From NCBI RefSeq assembly GCF_038443705.2, contig NZ_CP151764.2, forward strand, positions 1-64,000: a DNA stretch of 64,000 nucleotides, given 5' to 3'. Each line of letters starts with the position of its first letter. The stretch's first letter is position 1. Origin of the DNA: Yoonia sp. SS1-5. Its GTDB lineage: Bacteria; Pseudomonadota; Alphaproteobacteria; Rhodobacterales; Rhodobacteraceae. Below, one piece after another: positions 24,364-33,172 of the stretch. The notes under the pieces are model-generated. The model had not been told where the DNA came from. It did no database searches and worked only from the letters and a program-made list of their open reading frames with translations. The translations under genes and the position numbers were made by a program.

Positions 24364-26846
24364 TGAGTTTCATCTCCCAATTCCTATCATCGGTCTTGGA
24401 TGATGTGCCCATGACTGCTGACGAGCGGCAGCAATATGTCGATCATGTTCTGTCGGACCTCCTGACCTATCGCGTCTACGAGCCGCAAGAGAACCTCTTT
24501 TACAATGAAGGGACAGTCGGATTCCTGTTGGAAATCCCACCGGTCATTGGTGCCGATGTCTTCAGAACATTGCAGACCGCGATCACAAGCTACTGCCCGG
24601 CTGACGGCACGATCCAGTTCATTTCCTGGGCATCACCCAATCTGACGCCAGCACTGATCTCCTGGTCCAACCATCGTTTTGTGCAAACCCCTTTGATGAG
24701 CCGCATGGTTGAGCGGCGCATGGCCCATTTCAACAACATCCGCTACGGGGCGGATGGCATCGTCAAATGCGTACCACATCGGCGCAGAATCCTTGTGGCC
24801 GGGTGGCTCGATGGCGACCCAAGCACCAATCATCTCAAAGACCTCAAGGAATTCCGGCGCAATCTGGTCCTCGCCCTGGGGGGAGAGACGCACTGTTTGA
24901 ATGTCCGTCCTGAGAGCTTCCTCGAAATCCTCTCCGAGATGCTGCACAGCCGGGGTACCTCATCAGGCGAACCGCTGGGCTACGATGAAGAGGTCCCAAT
25001 CAACTACCAGGTCCCCGGTGCGGGGCTTGCCGTCGCGCGGGACGGAATGTCATTCCTGAATTCTCCCGAGCTTTCCGTCTCCTCCGCGACGGTTCGTATG
25101 GTGCCACGCGAATGGTCGGCCGCCATGGGCATGCTGTTCAATGGCTCTCCCGATCATCCGGAGGACAGCCCACACGGTCCGGTTCTGATGTCATTGGTCG
25201 CCCGCGCGCGTCCGAGCCAAACCTCACTGTCAGAATTGGTCACCAAACGGGCCAAACTCGAACACGCCAAATCGACCAAGTTCGGCAAGTACATGTCCGA
25301 CCTCGGTCAGCGGGACGAAGAGTTCGAAACCCTGCACGCGGAGTTGGAACGTGGCGAACGTCTCTTTGAAACCGTGACCACTGTCTCTGCCTATGCGCGC
25401 GGTGATGTTGAGGAAAGCGCGGCAGCTCTCGCTGAGATGAAAAAGATCATGGTGATGTGCAACATCACACTCGAGCAGGACAGCTTCCTGCAATTACCGG
25501 TCTTTCTGTCCGGTCTACCTTTCCAAGCCAACAAGGGCTTGATGGCTGATCTGAGACGGGCCAGCCGCGTGAAGAAACGCAAGGCAGCTGCAGTCACAGC
25601 GCTCGCACCATTGCATGGCGAATGGTCGGGTTTCCATTCAAACAGAGGGCTTTTGCTCGTTGGACGTCAGGGCCAAATGTATGACTGGGACAACTTTGAA
25701 TCCTCAGGCAATTACAACGTCTCGGTTGTTGGCAAGTCCGGTTCGGGCAAATCCGTCTTCATGCAAGAGCTTGTCACTTCCATCTACTCAGGTGGCGGTC
25801 GGGTGCTTGTCATTGACGATGGCTATTCGTTCAAAAGCACCTGCGATGTCCTGGGCGGCGACTGGCTCGGGATTGGCAACACAGGCGATTTCAAACTCAA
25901 CCCATTCTCCATGGTCAGCAGCACGTCCATGGATAACATCGAGTACCGCGCCGACGCTCTCAACCTGATCACACGCGTGGTCTCCACCATGGCCAACCTT
26001 GGCGAGCAGCGCGAGGGCCGCGTCGGTGACATTGAAGAGGAATTTATCGAGCGCGCCTGCGCAGAAGTGTGGGATGGCAAAGGTAACGATGGTTGCGTCA
26101 CAGATGTCGTCGACATCCTGGCGGGACAGATTGAAGAAGATCCACGCCTGCGCGATGTGGTGACCAAACTCAAACGCTATGCCCGTGGCGGCACCTATGG
26201 CGACATGTTTGATGGCAAAGCCAATGTCTCCATCGAGAGCACATTCACGGTGTTCGAACTCTCGGAACTGAAATCCCAAAAGGACCTTGAGGCCGTTGTT
26301 CTGCAGGTGATCATGTTTCTCGGCACGGAGTTGATGTTTAAGACAGATCGTTCTGAGCGGGTCGCCATCCTCATTGATGAGGCCTGGGACATGCTTGGCG
26401 GTGCCGGAACAGCCAACTTCCTTGAAGGTGTGGTCCGCCGCGCGCGGAAATACACAGGTTCCCTGATCACCGGGACGCAATCGCTGGAAGACTATTACGA
26501 CAATCAGGCGGCCCTTGTCTGTTATCAGAACAGCGACTGGACAGTATTCCTTGCTCAGAAGCCCGAGGTGATCGATCAGCTCGTTGCAAGTGGCAAGCTG
26601 AATGCCCCGGAAGGGGTTGCACACTCGCTTAAGTCCCTGATCTCGGCCAAGGGGCAGTTTTCAGAACTCGGCATTCGCGGGCCAGATGGCTGGGTCTTTG
26701 GCCGCCTTATTCTCGATCCCTATTCACTGGCGATCTACTCGACCACAGGTGAGACGGTCGCGCGCCTGAAGCAACTCACCGAAGGCCGCGGTCTCGATAT
26801 GGGTGAGGCTCTGGAGATCATGGTCGAAAATGGGGGAACGCTCTGA
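24363..26846 (+). CDS. traC: TraC, VirB4-family ATPase of the F-type T4SS
   Basis: This 827-residue cytoplasmic ATPase powers pilus assembly and substrate transfer. The N-terminal half is the TraC-specific domain (TraC_F_IV). The C-terminal half is the P-loop NTPase with Walker A G457-KSGSGKS-464 and Walker B VAILIDEAWDMLGG (D672, E673). GTQSLEDYYDN lies in the expected sensor region. Length is standard for TraC and the frame is clean. The stop shares a base with the next start. Confidence 0.95.
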   Translation: MSFISQFLSSVLDDVPMTADERQQYVDHVLSDLLTYRVYEPQENLFYNEGTVGFLLEIPPVIGADVFRTLQTAITSYCPADGTIQFISWASPNLTPALISWSNHRFVQTPLMSRMVERRMAHFNNIRYGADGIVKCVPHRRRILVAGWLDGDPSTNHLKDLKEFRRNLVLALGGETHCLNVRPESFLEILSEMLHSRGTSSGEPLGYDEEVPINYQVPGAGLAVARDGMSFLNSPELSVSSATVRMVPREWSAAMGMLFNGSPDHPEDSPHGPVLMSLVARARPSQTSLSELVTKRAKLEHAKSTKFGKYMSDLGQRDEEFETLHAELERGERLFETVTTVSAYARGDVEESAAALAEMKKIMVMCNITLEQDSFLQLPVFLSGLPFQANKGLMADLRRASRVKKRKAAAVTALAPLHGEWSGFHSNRGLLLVGRQGQMYDWDNFESSGNYNVSVVGKSGSGKSVFMQELVTSIYSGGGRVLVIDDGYSFKSTCDVLGGDWLGIGNTGDFKLNPFSMVSSTSMDNIEYRADALNLITRVVSTMANLGEQREGRVGDIEEEFIERACAEVWDGKGNDGCVTDVVDILAGQIEEDPRLRDVVTKLKRYARGGTYGDMFDGKANVSIESTFTVFELSELKSQKDLEAVVLQVIMFLGTELMFKTDRSERVAILIDEAWDMLGGAGTANFLEGVVRRARKYTGSLITGTQSLEDYYDNQAALVCYQNSDWTVFLAQKPEVIDQLVASGKLNAPEGVAHSLKSLISAKGQFSELGIRGPDGWVFGRLILDPYSLAIYSTTGETVARLKQLTEGRGLDMGEALEIMVENGGTL

Positions 26847-27091
26847 TGCGCGACCCTATGCAGACACTCCGCCTAAAAATCCTTGCGAGCTACTGGGCAA
26901 TCATGGCGATCTTGTCTTTTGGCCTCGTACTCATCTTCCACGCACTCGCCCGCGAGCTTGGTCTTCCAACAACGCATGAATGGGTCTTTGGGATCTCAGT
27001 CTTCTCACTCAGCCTCATGATCAGCGTGTCGGTCTGGGCAACCAATATCAATGCCGGTTCAAAACCTCTTGCAGCAACGGAGGGTAGTTGA
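26846..27091 (+). CDS. Small membrane protein in the tra operon
   Basis: The 81-residue product has two predicted transmembrane helices (ASYWAIMAILSFGLVLIFHA and WVFGISVFSLSLMISVSVWA). It sits between traC and trbI with one-base and four-base overlaps, so it is certainly part of the operon. I do not recognise the family. A role beside TrbI or the signal peptidase in the inner membrane is a guess from position. Confidence 0.7.
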   Translation: MRDPMQTLRLKILASYWAIMAILSFGLVLIFHALARELGLPTTHEWVFGISVFSLSLMISVSVWATNINAGSKPLAATEGS

Positions 27092-27456
27092 TGTCTGAGC
27101 CGTCCAAACCCTTCTTCGGTACCCTGATCGGTATCACCGTATCTGCTGTCGTACTGACAGCCATCAATGTCGCGATCACTCTCACGATCATGGACCGCTA
27201 TGGGCTCTTACACGCCCCGGAAATCGTCTCAATTGATGCTGCGAATATGGTCATGGGATTTGTTGCTGCACAGGATCCCGGTATCTCGGAAGAAGATCTT
27301 CAGCAGCGCATTCGATCTCTGAACGCCAATTTGGACGGTGTGATCGCGACCTTCGCCCGAGAGCGCGGTGTTATCGTCGTCAATTCCGCCGCCGTCCTTG
27401 GTGGCACACGCGATGTGACGCCTGAAATGCTCGCTTCCCTGGGATTGAGCCAATGA
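27088..27456 (+). CDS. trbI: TrbI-like F-type conjugation protein
   Basis: The 122-residue protein has one N-terminal transmembrane helix (IGITVSAVVLTAINVAITLTI) and a periplasmic domain resembling F-type TrbI. The match covers a predicted coiled region (SEEDLQQRIRSLNANLDGVI) and the ending ERGVIVVNSAAVLGGTRDVT. F TrbI influences pilus length and retraction and accompanies TraW. Two adjacent ATG codons are possible starts (27088, 27091). The stop overlaps the next gene by four bases. Confidence 0.8.
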   Translation: MMSEPSKPFFGTLIGITVSAVVLTAINVAITLTIMDRYGLLHAPEIVSIDAANMVMGFVAAQDPGISEEDLQQRIRSLNANLDGVIATFARERGVIVVNSAAVLGGTRDVTPEMLASLGLSQ

Positions 27457-27968
27457 GCGCGCCCCACGATATCGGCCTCGTCCGCCGCATTGCCTCCTGG
27501 ATTCTGCTGACCTTTGGATGCCTTTGCATCTACTTCCTCGATCACGTCGATATCGTGATGAACGCTTCAGACTCGCTGGATGAACCGGCTTTCCTGATGC
27601 TCGACACGCCCATTCTGTTGCACAAGGGCGCGGTGGTCAGCGCGCAGATGCCGGAACCGCTTCAGGTAAAATTTTCGGGCTATCATTTCGTCAAGCTGAT
27701 TGGCGGCATGCCCGGCGACGAAATCACTTATGATGACCAGGGCAATCCTTGCATCGATGACGATGAGTGCTTTCCGCTCTTCGAAAAGGATGGTGCTCCG
27801 ATCCTTCCCGCAATTGCCCCAGGTGTCATTCCTGAAGATCACTACGCCCTTTTTGGCACTGCCGACAAAAGCCTCGACAGCCGGTACGCCACCATCGGTC
27901 TCATTCACGCCGATCAACTTCTGGGACGCGGCATTGCCGTACTCTGGGCTCCGGACTGGAGAAACTGA
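27453..27968 (+). CDS. S26-family signal peptidase, TraF/TrhF type
   Basis: The 171-residue membrane-anchored serine peptidase probably processes the pilin precursor or other transfer proteins. There is one transmembrane helix (SWILLTFGCLCIYFLDHV). The family block FVKLIGGMPGDEI supplies the general-base lysine. The nucleophile is expected near the DSLDEP segment but is set in an atypical context. The C-terminal GLIHADQLLGRGIAVLW resembles the closing strand of S26 enzymes. Two cysteines (PCIDDDEC) are unusual. It starts inside trbI and ends on the first base of traW. Confidence 0.8.
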   Translation: MSAPHDIGLVRRIASWILLTFGCLCIYFLDHVDIVMNASDSLDEPAFLMLDTPILLHKGAVVSAQMPEPLQVKFSGYHFVKLIGGMPGDEITYDDQGNPCIDDDECFPLFEKDGAPILPAIAPGVIPEDHYALFGTADKSLDSRYATIGLIHADQLLGRGIAVLWAPDWRN

Positions 27969-28618
27969 TGCTGTATCCTCGCACCCTGTTGTTAACCGTG
28001 GTCGCATCAACGGCTTTCGTTACAACCCAAGTCCATGCGGCAGACTACGGTGTGTTTGGCGCGCTTTGGCCAGTCGAAGAACCCTCGATCCTTGAGACCA
28101 TCTATGTCCGCCTGTCCGAAATGGAGGGCAATGGCGAGTTGGCCCAAATGGAAGAGGAGATGAAGGCTACAGCGCGGGCCCGTATCCATCGCCCTCACCC
28201 CGTCCTCGGCCTTGGGACTACAGAGGTCTACAACAGCTACGAGGTCGATCTGTCGATCACACTGGATCGCGATCTTGCCGATCATCGCGGCGTCGTCTTT
28301 GCGCGGGCTGGCACTCGGATAAACCCGCTCGATCACAGCCGGTTCAATCGTCGGCTCATCTTCATCAACGGCGATGACCCTGACCAGGTGCAGTTCGCGG
28401 TGGAGGCGGCAGCGGCCGAACCCGTGAAGATTATTCTGGTCAATGGCGCGCCTCTCGATTTGACGGAAGCAAACCAGGTTCTCTTCTACTTCGATCAAGG
28501 CGGCATGCTCACCGAGCGATTTGGCCTGACCGTCGTTCCTGCCGTCGTCAGCCGCATGGATCCCGTCATGTTGGTCGAAGAAATCCCCGTACCGATCAGA
28601 CAGGTGGAGGCACAATGA
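27968..28618 (+). CDS. traW: TraW, F-type pilus assembly protein
   Basis: The 216-residue periplasmic protein has a signal peptide (LLLTVVASTAFVTTQVHA). The TraW features are DYGVFGALWPVEEPSILETI, where TraW typically starts GxxGxxxPIxExxxL, and RARAGTRINPLDH-like and LTERFGLTVVPAVVS segments. The RFGxxxxPAxV ending is family-defining. It works with TraU and TrbC in pilus extension. It overlaps traU by four bases. Confidence 0.88.
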   Translation: MLYPRTLLLTVVASTAFVTTQVHAADYGVFGALWPVEEPSILETIYVRLSEMEGNGELAQMEEEMKATARARIHRPHPVLGLGTTEVYNSYEVDLSITLDRDLADHRGVVFARAGTRINPLDHSRFNRRLIFINGDDPDQVQFAVEAAAAEPVKIILVNGAPLDLTEANQVLFYFDQGGMLTERFGLTVVPAVVSRMDPVMLVEEIPVPIRQVEAQ

Positions 28619-29616
28619 AAGCTCTCATGAAGATCCTCTCGGCAGCAGCCATTGCGCTCACGCTGACCGCTACCGCCACCTCAGCAAAGTGCAACGCGCG
28701 GTTTCTGAACCCCATCACGGAAGTCTGTTGGGATTGTATTTTCCCAATCTCGGTCGGTGCTCTGTCGATCAATCTCGGAACATCACGTCCAGACACGCCG
28801 AACCAGGCCTTTCCAATTTGTCTGTGCCCAGGGTTTCCCCTGCCCCGCATTGGTCTCTCCATTGGCATATGGGAACCCGCACGTCTCGTTGATGTCGCCA
28901 ATGAAACCGGGTGCTTTACCAATCTTGGGTTTGATGTTGATTTTGGTCTCTTCTCGCGCGGCAAGACCAGCGCCAACTCCCGGGCCGGAGGCGACAATGG
29001 CTCAAAGTGGCATGTCCACTATTACTATTACCCGCTGATCTCGATGCTCGGCACAGCCATCGACGGACTCTGCCTCGATACGACAGCCTTTGATCTTGCC
29101 TGGATGAGCGAAATTGACCCGCTCTGGATGGATGCCGAGCTTACCACTTTGCTCAATCCCGAAGCGCTTCTGTTTGCCAACCCAGTTGCCCAGGCCGCCT
29201 GCGCCGCCGATTGCGCCGTTGCCTCATCCGGCAATTTACCAATCGACCAACTTTTTTGGTGTGACGGGTGTTCGGGATCGCTCTATCCCGTCACGGGTGA
29301 TGCCAACAACCACATCGGCGGCGTGCAAGCCTCGTCCGTAGTCACAGCCAAAACGCTTGCCCGCATGCATCGTCTGCTTCTGGCACGTCAAACCGCGTCT
29401 TCATCGGCACTTTGTCAAAGCCGGATCGCACCGCTCATCCGCAAAAGCCAATACCGCCGCCAAATCACGCGGCCCTTCCCGATGACGTCTGGTCGCTACG
29501 CAGGCGCGCCACTCGGGGCCTCAACGCAATTCTACGACCGCCTGAGAGAGGTTCCCTATGTCGGTGAATCCTTTGGCTACTTGCTTTGGAGGAAGAGAAA
29601 TTGTTGCGCGCTCTGA
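28615..29616 (+). CDS. traU: TraU, F-type conjugation protein
   Basis: The 333-residue secreted, cysteine-rich protein starts with a signal peptide (LSAAAIALTLTATATSA) followed by KCNARFLNPITEVCWDCIFP, the TraU signature. Further conserved cysteine clusters (FPICLCPGFP, AACAADCAVA, LFWCDGCSGSLYP) will need disulfide formation. TraU is needed more for DNA transfer than for pilus formation in F. It overlaps trbC. Confidence 0.93.
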   Translation: MKALMKILSAAAIALTLTATATSAKCNARFLNPITEVCWDCIFPISVGALSINLGTSRPDTPNQAFPICLCPGFPLPRIGLSIGIWEPARLVDVANETGCFTNLGFDVDFGLFSRGKTSANSRAGGDNGSKWHVHYYYYPLISMLGTAIDGLCLDTTAFDLAWMSEIDPLWMDAELTTLLNPEALLFANPVAQAACAADCAVASSGNLPIDQLFWCDGCSGSLYPVTGDANNHIGGVQASSVVTAKTLARMHRLLLARQTASSSALCQSRIAPLIRKSQYRRQITRPFPMTSGRYAGAPLGASTQFYDRLREVPYVGESFGYLLWRKRNCCAL

Positions 29617-30302
29617 TATCCACCTTACTGTTCCTCCCCACAATCGCTGTCGCGCAGTCAATGCCGGATGCCACTACTCACGGACATCTTATTGATGAAA
29701 GGCTCGGTGAAGCGGCAGCGATTGGCGAGGATCTGAAGTCTCGATTGCAGATCATTGAGCAAGACTTCGATCTGCCGGACGATATTGCTGAACGTGCCTT
29801 GCAAAGCCTAGAAAATGGCCGTGTGCGCGAGCTTTTGAACGCAGGCGAAGCTGATCTGGAAAGGTTGGTTGATACCGAAGAGCGCTATCCCGGCGGTGTC
29901 TTTCTCTTTGCGTCATTTTCCATCCCAGATCCCTCTCTGAAGGTCTATCTGCAAGAGGCCGACCGCCTTGGTGTGCCGGTTGTCTTCAACGGTTTTGTCC
30001 AGAACTCGGTTGCCGAAACCGAGATCCGTGTCCACGCGCTCTATGAAGACGAAAGCATCAGCAATGGCTTCATCATCGATCCAACGCTCTTCGATCGTTT
30101 CGATGTCACGGCCGTTCCTACCCTCATCTCAACGACTGTCGATCTTGATGTTTGCGAGACCTCCGGTTGTGCAGACGACGCAACCCCACCCCATGATCGC
30201 GTCGCCGGGAACATCCCATTGGTCTCCCTCTTGGACATCATCGCCAAAGGCAATGCGGATCACGCGGCCCCTGCCCGCGCCATTCTGGAGGCTGGCCAAT
30301 GA
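29601..30302 (+). CDS. trbC: TrbC, F-type conjugation periplasmic protein
   Basis: The product is about 233 residues. TTG at 29601 is preferred because GGAGGAAGAG lies at an ideal distance upstream; a frame-open TTG at 29586 would bury that site. A signal peptide (ALISTLLFLPTIAVAQ) precedes a TrbC_Ftype domain with GGVFLFASFSIPDPSLKVYL and VTAVPTLIST, a thioredoxin-like fold without a CxxC active site. A cysteine pair (DVCETSGC) is present. It overlaps traU by 16 bases and traN by four, and acts with TraW and TraU. Confidence 0.85.
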   Translation: MLRALISTLLFLPTIAVAQSMPDATTHGHLIDERLGEAAAIGEDLKSRLQIIEQDFDLPDDIAERALQSLENGRVRELLNAGEADLERLVDTEERYPGGVFLFASFSIPDPSLKVYLQEADRLGVPVVFNGFVQNSVAETEIRVHALYEDESISNGFIIDPTLFDRFDVTAVPTLISTTVDLDVCETSGCADDATPPHDRVAGNIPLVSLLDIIAKGNADHAAPARAILEAGQ

Positions 30303-31936
30303 AACGCCTCTTCTTGCTTTGCAGCCTCGCACTTGCTGGCGCGGCCCAGGCTGACAGCCATGTGCAACGTGCAGAGAATGCGCTGTCCAATGCGCAAACT
30401 TTCAATGGCTACACTGTTCCTGACGCCCAAAACCTGCTGCAAATCCCCGTCGATCCAAACCATCCGCTCAGCAACGAGAATGCTCAAACCTTGCCGACGG
30501 TCGGCAACGTTGCAGCGGCATCGACAAGCACAACTGAAGGTCGGGCCTTCCAGAACTTCAACACCAATGCAGTGCCGTGGAGCGTTCAATCAGCCAATCC
30601 GCAGCACCTGGATGTCTCAGATCAGGTTGCGAATGATCCGATGGCCTTCATGAATTCCAACCCCTTCTCCTCCTCCGGCTTCGGCCAATGTACTGTGACC
30701 AATTTTGCGAACTCACCGATTTTTGAGCGCACCTGCCAACGTACCCGCGATGTCTTCTCGGCAAGTTGCACAAGCCAGCTCAACATCACTGTCATCCGCA
30801 CTGAAACATATGAATGTCATGTGACGCCAACAGGTGCGTCCTGTGACGCACTGCAAGCCTCATCCCTTTGCACAGAGACGCAGCGCTATTGCAATTTGCA
30901 GGACATCAATGGCGTCTGCATTGAAGAGATTGCCGAACATTCCTGTTCCAGCGATGCGCCCTTGGCCTTCACTGCCCCACAGATTGGCGCGACGACCTGG
31001 GGTCAACCGATTACCTCGTGGGTCACCAGCTGTGATCCCTCTTTCAGCGCTCAAAGTTGCGGCGCCGGCACCACCACCTGCACGTCCGGCCCATCAGTCG
31101 AAGACGTCAACGGCCAGCTTGTCCCAGTCAATTGCACCACTCAGGTCACCACATATGAGTGCGGTGCCAGTACCTACTCGTCGACGGACTGCCAACCATT
31201 CCAGAACGATCCATCCTGCAGCTTACAGGCGTCAAGCTGCTACCTCACAACGCCTGATGGTGTCTGCGGTGCCTATGAAGACACTTACCAATGTGGCACC
31301 GGCCAAGGCACCGACTTTTCATCGTCATGTCAGGACGTGAATGTCTGTGTGGCCGGTCATTGTCAGTCAATACCGCAAGAAACCAACAGCGATATGCCAA
31401 TGGCGCTCGCCTCGGTCGATCTGCTGAACAATATGGCCAATGAATGGACGATGGCTGCCACACCAAATTCCAGCAACTTCGAGCTGTCCTATTTCAACTC
31501 CAATACCAACTACTGTCGTGTCGGCATTCTCGGCTCATACAATTGTTGTTCCGACAATGGCTGGGCTCTTGGCGTCTTCACCCAATGCCGCCAACACGAG
31601 CTTGAACTCGTTGCCGCGCAACAGGCAGGCCGCGCCGTCTATGTCACGACCTATTGTCGCCGTCGCGCCCTGTTCTTCTGTCGCGAACGCGCCCGCCGGT
31701 ACTGCATATTCAACAACCGCATTGCGCGCGAGGTGTCTTTCCAGGCCCAGCATCAGTTGCACGGTCGCTTTGAATGCCGTGGCCTCACTCAGGCTGAGAT
31801 GGAAGCGATTGATTGGGAACAGATCGATCTGACCTCCGTCTTCGGCGACATGCTCGCCAATGTCGCGGTCCCCGATCAGCAAACCCTCATCGGCATCATT
31901 CAAGCCAACACCGCAAATCTTAGCTTGCAGCCATAG
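30299..31936 (+). CDS. traN: TraN, cysteine-rich mating-pair stabilisation protein
   Basis: This 545-residue outer-membrane protein mediates contact with the recipient cell in F-type systems. A signal peptide (LFLLCSLALAGAAQA) leads to a variable N-terminal part. The long region at about 135-365 holds many regularly spaced cysteines, in pairs such as TETYECHVTPTGASC, and ends in the conserved C-terminal CCSDNGWALGVFTQC and YVTTYCRRRALFFC blocks. All of these are TraN features. Length is close to F TraN. The many disulfides fit the thioredoxin-like genes that follow. Confidence 0.92.
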   Translation: MKRLFLLCSLALAGAAQADSHVQRAENALSNAQTFNGYTVPDAQNLLQIPVDPNHPLSNENAQTLPTVGNVAAASTSTTEGRAFQNFNTNAVPWSVQSANPQHLDVSDQVANDPMAFMNSNPFSSSGFGQCTVTNFANSPIFERTCQRTRDVFSASCTSQLNITVIRTETYECHVTPTGASCDALQASSLCTETQRYCNLQDINGVCIEEIAEHSCSSDAPLAFTAPQIGATTWGQPITSWVTSCDPSFSAQSCGAGTTTCTSGPSVEDVNGQLVPVNCTTQVTTYECGASTYSSTDCQPFQNDPSCSLQASSCYLTTPDGVCGAYEDTYQCGTGQGTDFSSSCQDVNVCVAGHCQSIPQETNSDMPMALASVDLLNNMANEWTMAATPNSSNFELSYFNSNTNYCRVGILGSYNCCSDNGWALGVFTQCRQHELELVAAQQAGRAVYVTTYCRRRALFFCRERARRYCIFNNRIAREVSFQAQHQLHGRFECRGLTQAEMEAIDWEQIDLTSVFGDMLANVAVPDQQTLIGIIQANTANLSLQP

Positions 31937-31946
31937 GAGAGCAACT

Positions 31947-32348
31947 ATGAAGAAAATGTCCCGCCGCTCCATGATGCTTGGCCTGCCCGCTTCACTCTTG
32001 CTGCCCGCGCGCCGCGCGAAAGCCGCCGGAAACCAGCTCGGCTTGATATTTGTTGCACAAAGCACCTGCCCCTATTGCCAATCTATTGCACCCGTCTTGA
32101 AACAGCTCTCAGATGCAGGTGTCGCAGATGTCATGTTGGCGTCGATGGACAGACGTCCTGTGCCGCCATTTGTGCGGTTCCAGGATGGGCATGCACACCC
32201 ATTGACGGCTCACTTTCGGTCTGTGCCGCAGGTTTTGGTCTACAACGCCAACCTTGATCAAGTGACCCATGTCGTTGGCGGCGTACGCAATCCGCGTCGC
32301 TACATTCTGCGCCTATCGCATGCGTTGCAGCAATCGGCGGCGATGTGA
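31947..32348 (+). CDS. TrbB-like periplasmic thioredoxin-fold protein (CPYC)
   Basis: The 133-residue protein begins with a twin-arginine-like leader (KKMSRRSMMLGLPASLLLPA). A compact thioredoxin fold follows, with active site CPYC in AQSTCPYCQSIAPVL and the cis-proline strand VPQVLVYN. It most likely acts as a disulfide oxidase or isomerase for TraN, TraU and TraH, like TrbB/DsbC-type proteins of F. The ATG at 31947 sits 6 bases after AGGAG. Its end overlaps traF by four bases. A Tat route would be unusual for this family. Confidence 0.8.
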   Translation: MKKMSRRSMMLGLPASLLLPARRAKAAGNQLGLIFVAQSTCPYCQSIAPVLKQLSDAGVADVMLASMDRRPVPPFVRFQDGHAHPLTAHFRSVPQVLVYNANLDQVTHVVGGVRNPRRYILRLSHALQQSAAM

Positions 32349-33172
32349 AGGCGCCACTGATCATAGTCTTTGCGCTCATCATGAGCACGCCTGCGCTTGC
32401 CGATGGGTCACCGCAAACACCGCTACGCGGGTTTTCATGTGATGACACACGCACGCGCGGCTTCAACTTCTACTGTGATCCAGCCGCAGTGGAAGAAGAG
32501 GTGCCGGAGGTCCCGGCGGTGGATCCCCCGCCGCCGCCTCCGGCGCCCACCAAAACCTATACCGAGCAGATTGAAGAGTATCGACGCGATCTGGATGAAC
32601 TAAAGCATCGCGCTATCCTCGAGCCTTCGACCGAAAACGTGCAGGCCTATATGCAGGCCCAGGCCGCCATGGTGAGGCAAGCGGGTCTCTTCACTGAGGT
32701 CTGGCAGCGCTCTCTTTTCTCCAATCCCTCATTGGACGCCAACGTCTCCCGGCCACTCAGCGCGATCGGGGAAAACCTGCTTCAGGACAACCTTGATGTT
32801 GAGCGCGAAGCGGCCTTCACGAACGCGACGTCCGAACGCGCATTGATGTTCGTCTACGAGGGAGCGGGCACGTGTCTTGTGTGCGAAACCCAAGGGGAGG
32901 TGCTGCGCCAACTCACGGATCAATATGGAGTTGCCGTTCTGGCCGTGACTCGCGACGGCGTTTCCCTTCCGACGTTCCCTGAAAGCCTGCCCGATCAGGG
33001 CCAGATTGCAAATATGGGCCTCGAAGAAGTTCCCTCGCCGTTTCTGGCCCTTGTCGAACCAAGATCAAACGCCGTTGACCTCATTGGCGCGGGCTTGATG
33101 ACCCAGGACATCATCCTCGATCGCGTGCGGATCATTACCAGTATTCCAGAAGGAGAACTCTACAATGATTAA
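32345..33172 (+). CDS. traF: TraF, F-type pilus assembly protein
   Basis: The 275-residue periplasmic protein has a signal peptide (PLIIVFALIMSTPALA). A proline-rich segment (DPPPPPPAPTK) is followed by a helical middle and a thioredoxin-like C-terminal domain with CLVC (AGTCLVCETQGEVLRQL) and VPSPFLALVEP as the cis-proline strand. F TraF lacks the CxxC, so this one is more like the redox-competent members. GTG start at 32345, overlapping the upstream gene by four bases; its end overlaps traH by eight. Confidence 0.88.
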   Translation: MKAPLIIVFALIMSTPALADGSPQTPLRGFSCDDTRTRGFNFYCDPAAVEEEVPEVPAVDPPPPPPAPTKTYTEQIEEYRRDLDELKHRAILEPSTENVQAYMQAQAAMVRQAGLFTEVWQRSLFSNPSLDANVSRPLSAIGENLLQDNLDVEREAAFTNATSERALMFVYEGAGTCLVCETQGEVLRQLTDQYGVAVLAVTRDGVSLPTFPESLPDQGQIANMGLEEVPSPFLALVEPRSNAVDLIGAGLMTQDIILDRVRIITSIPEGELYND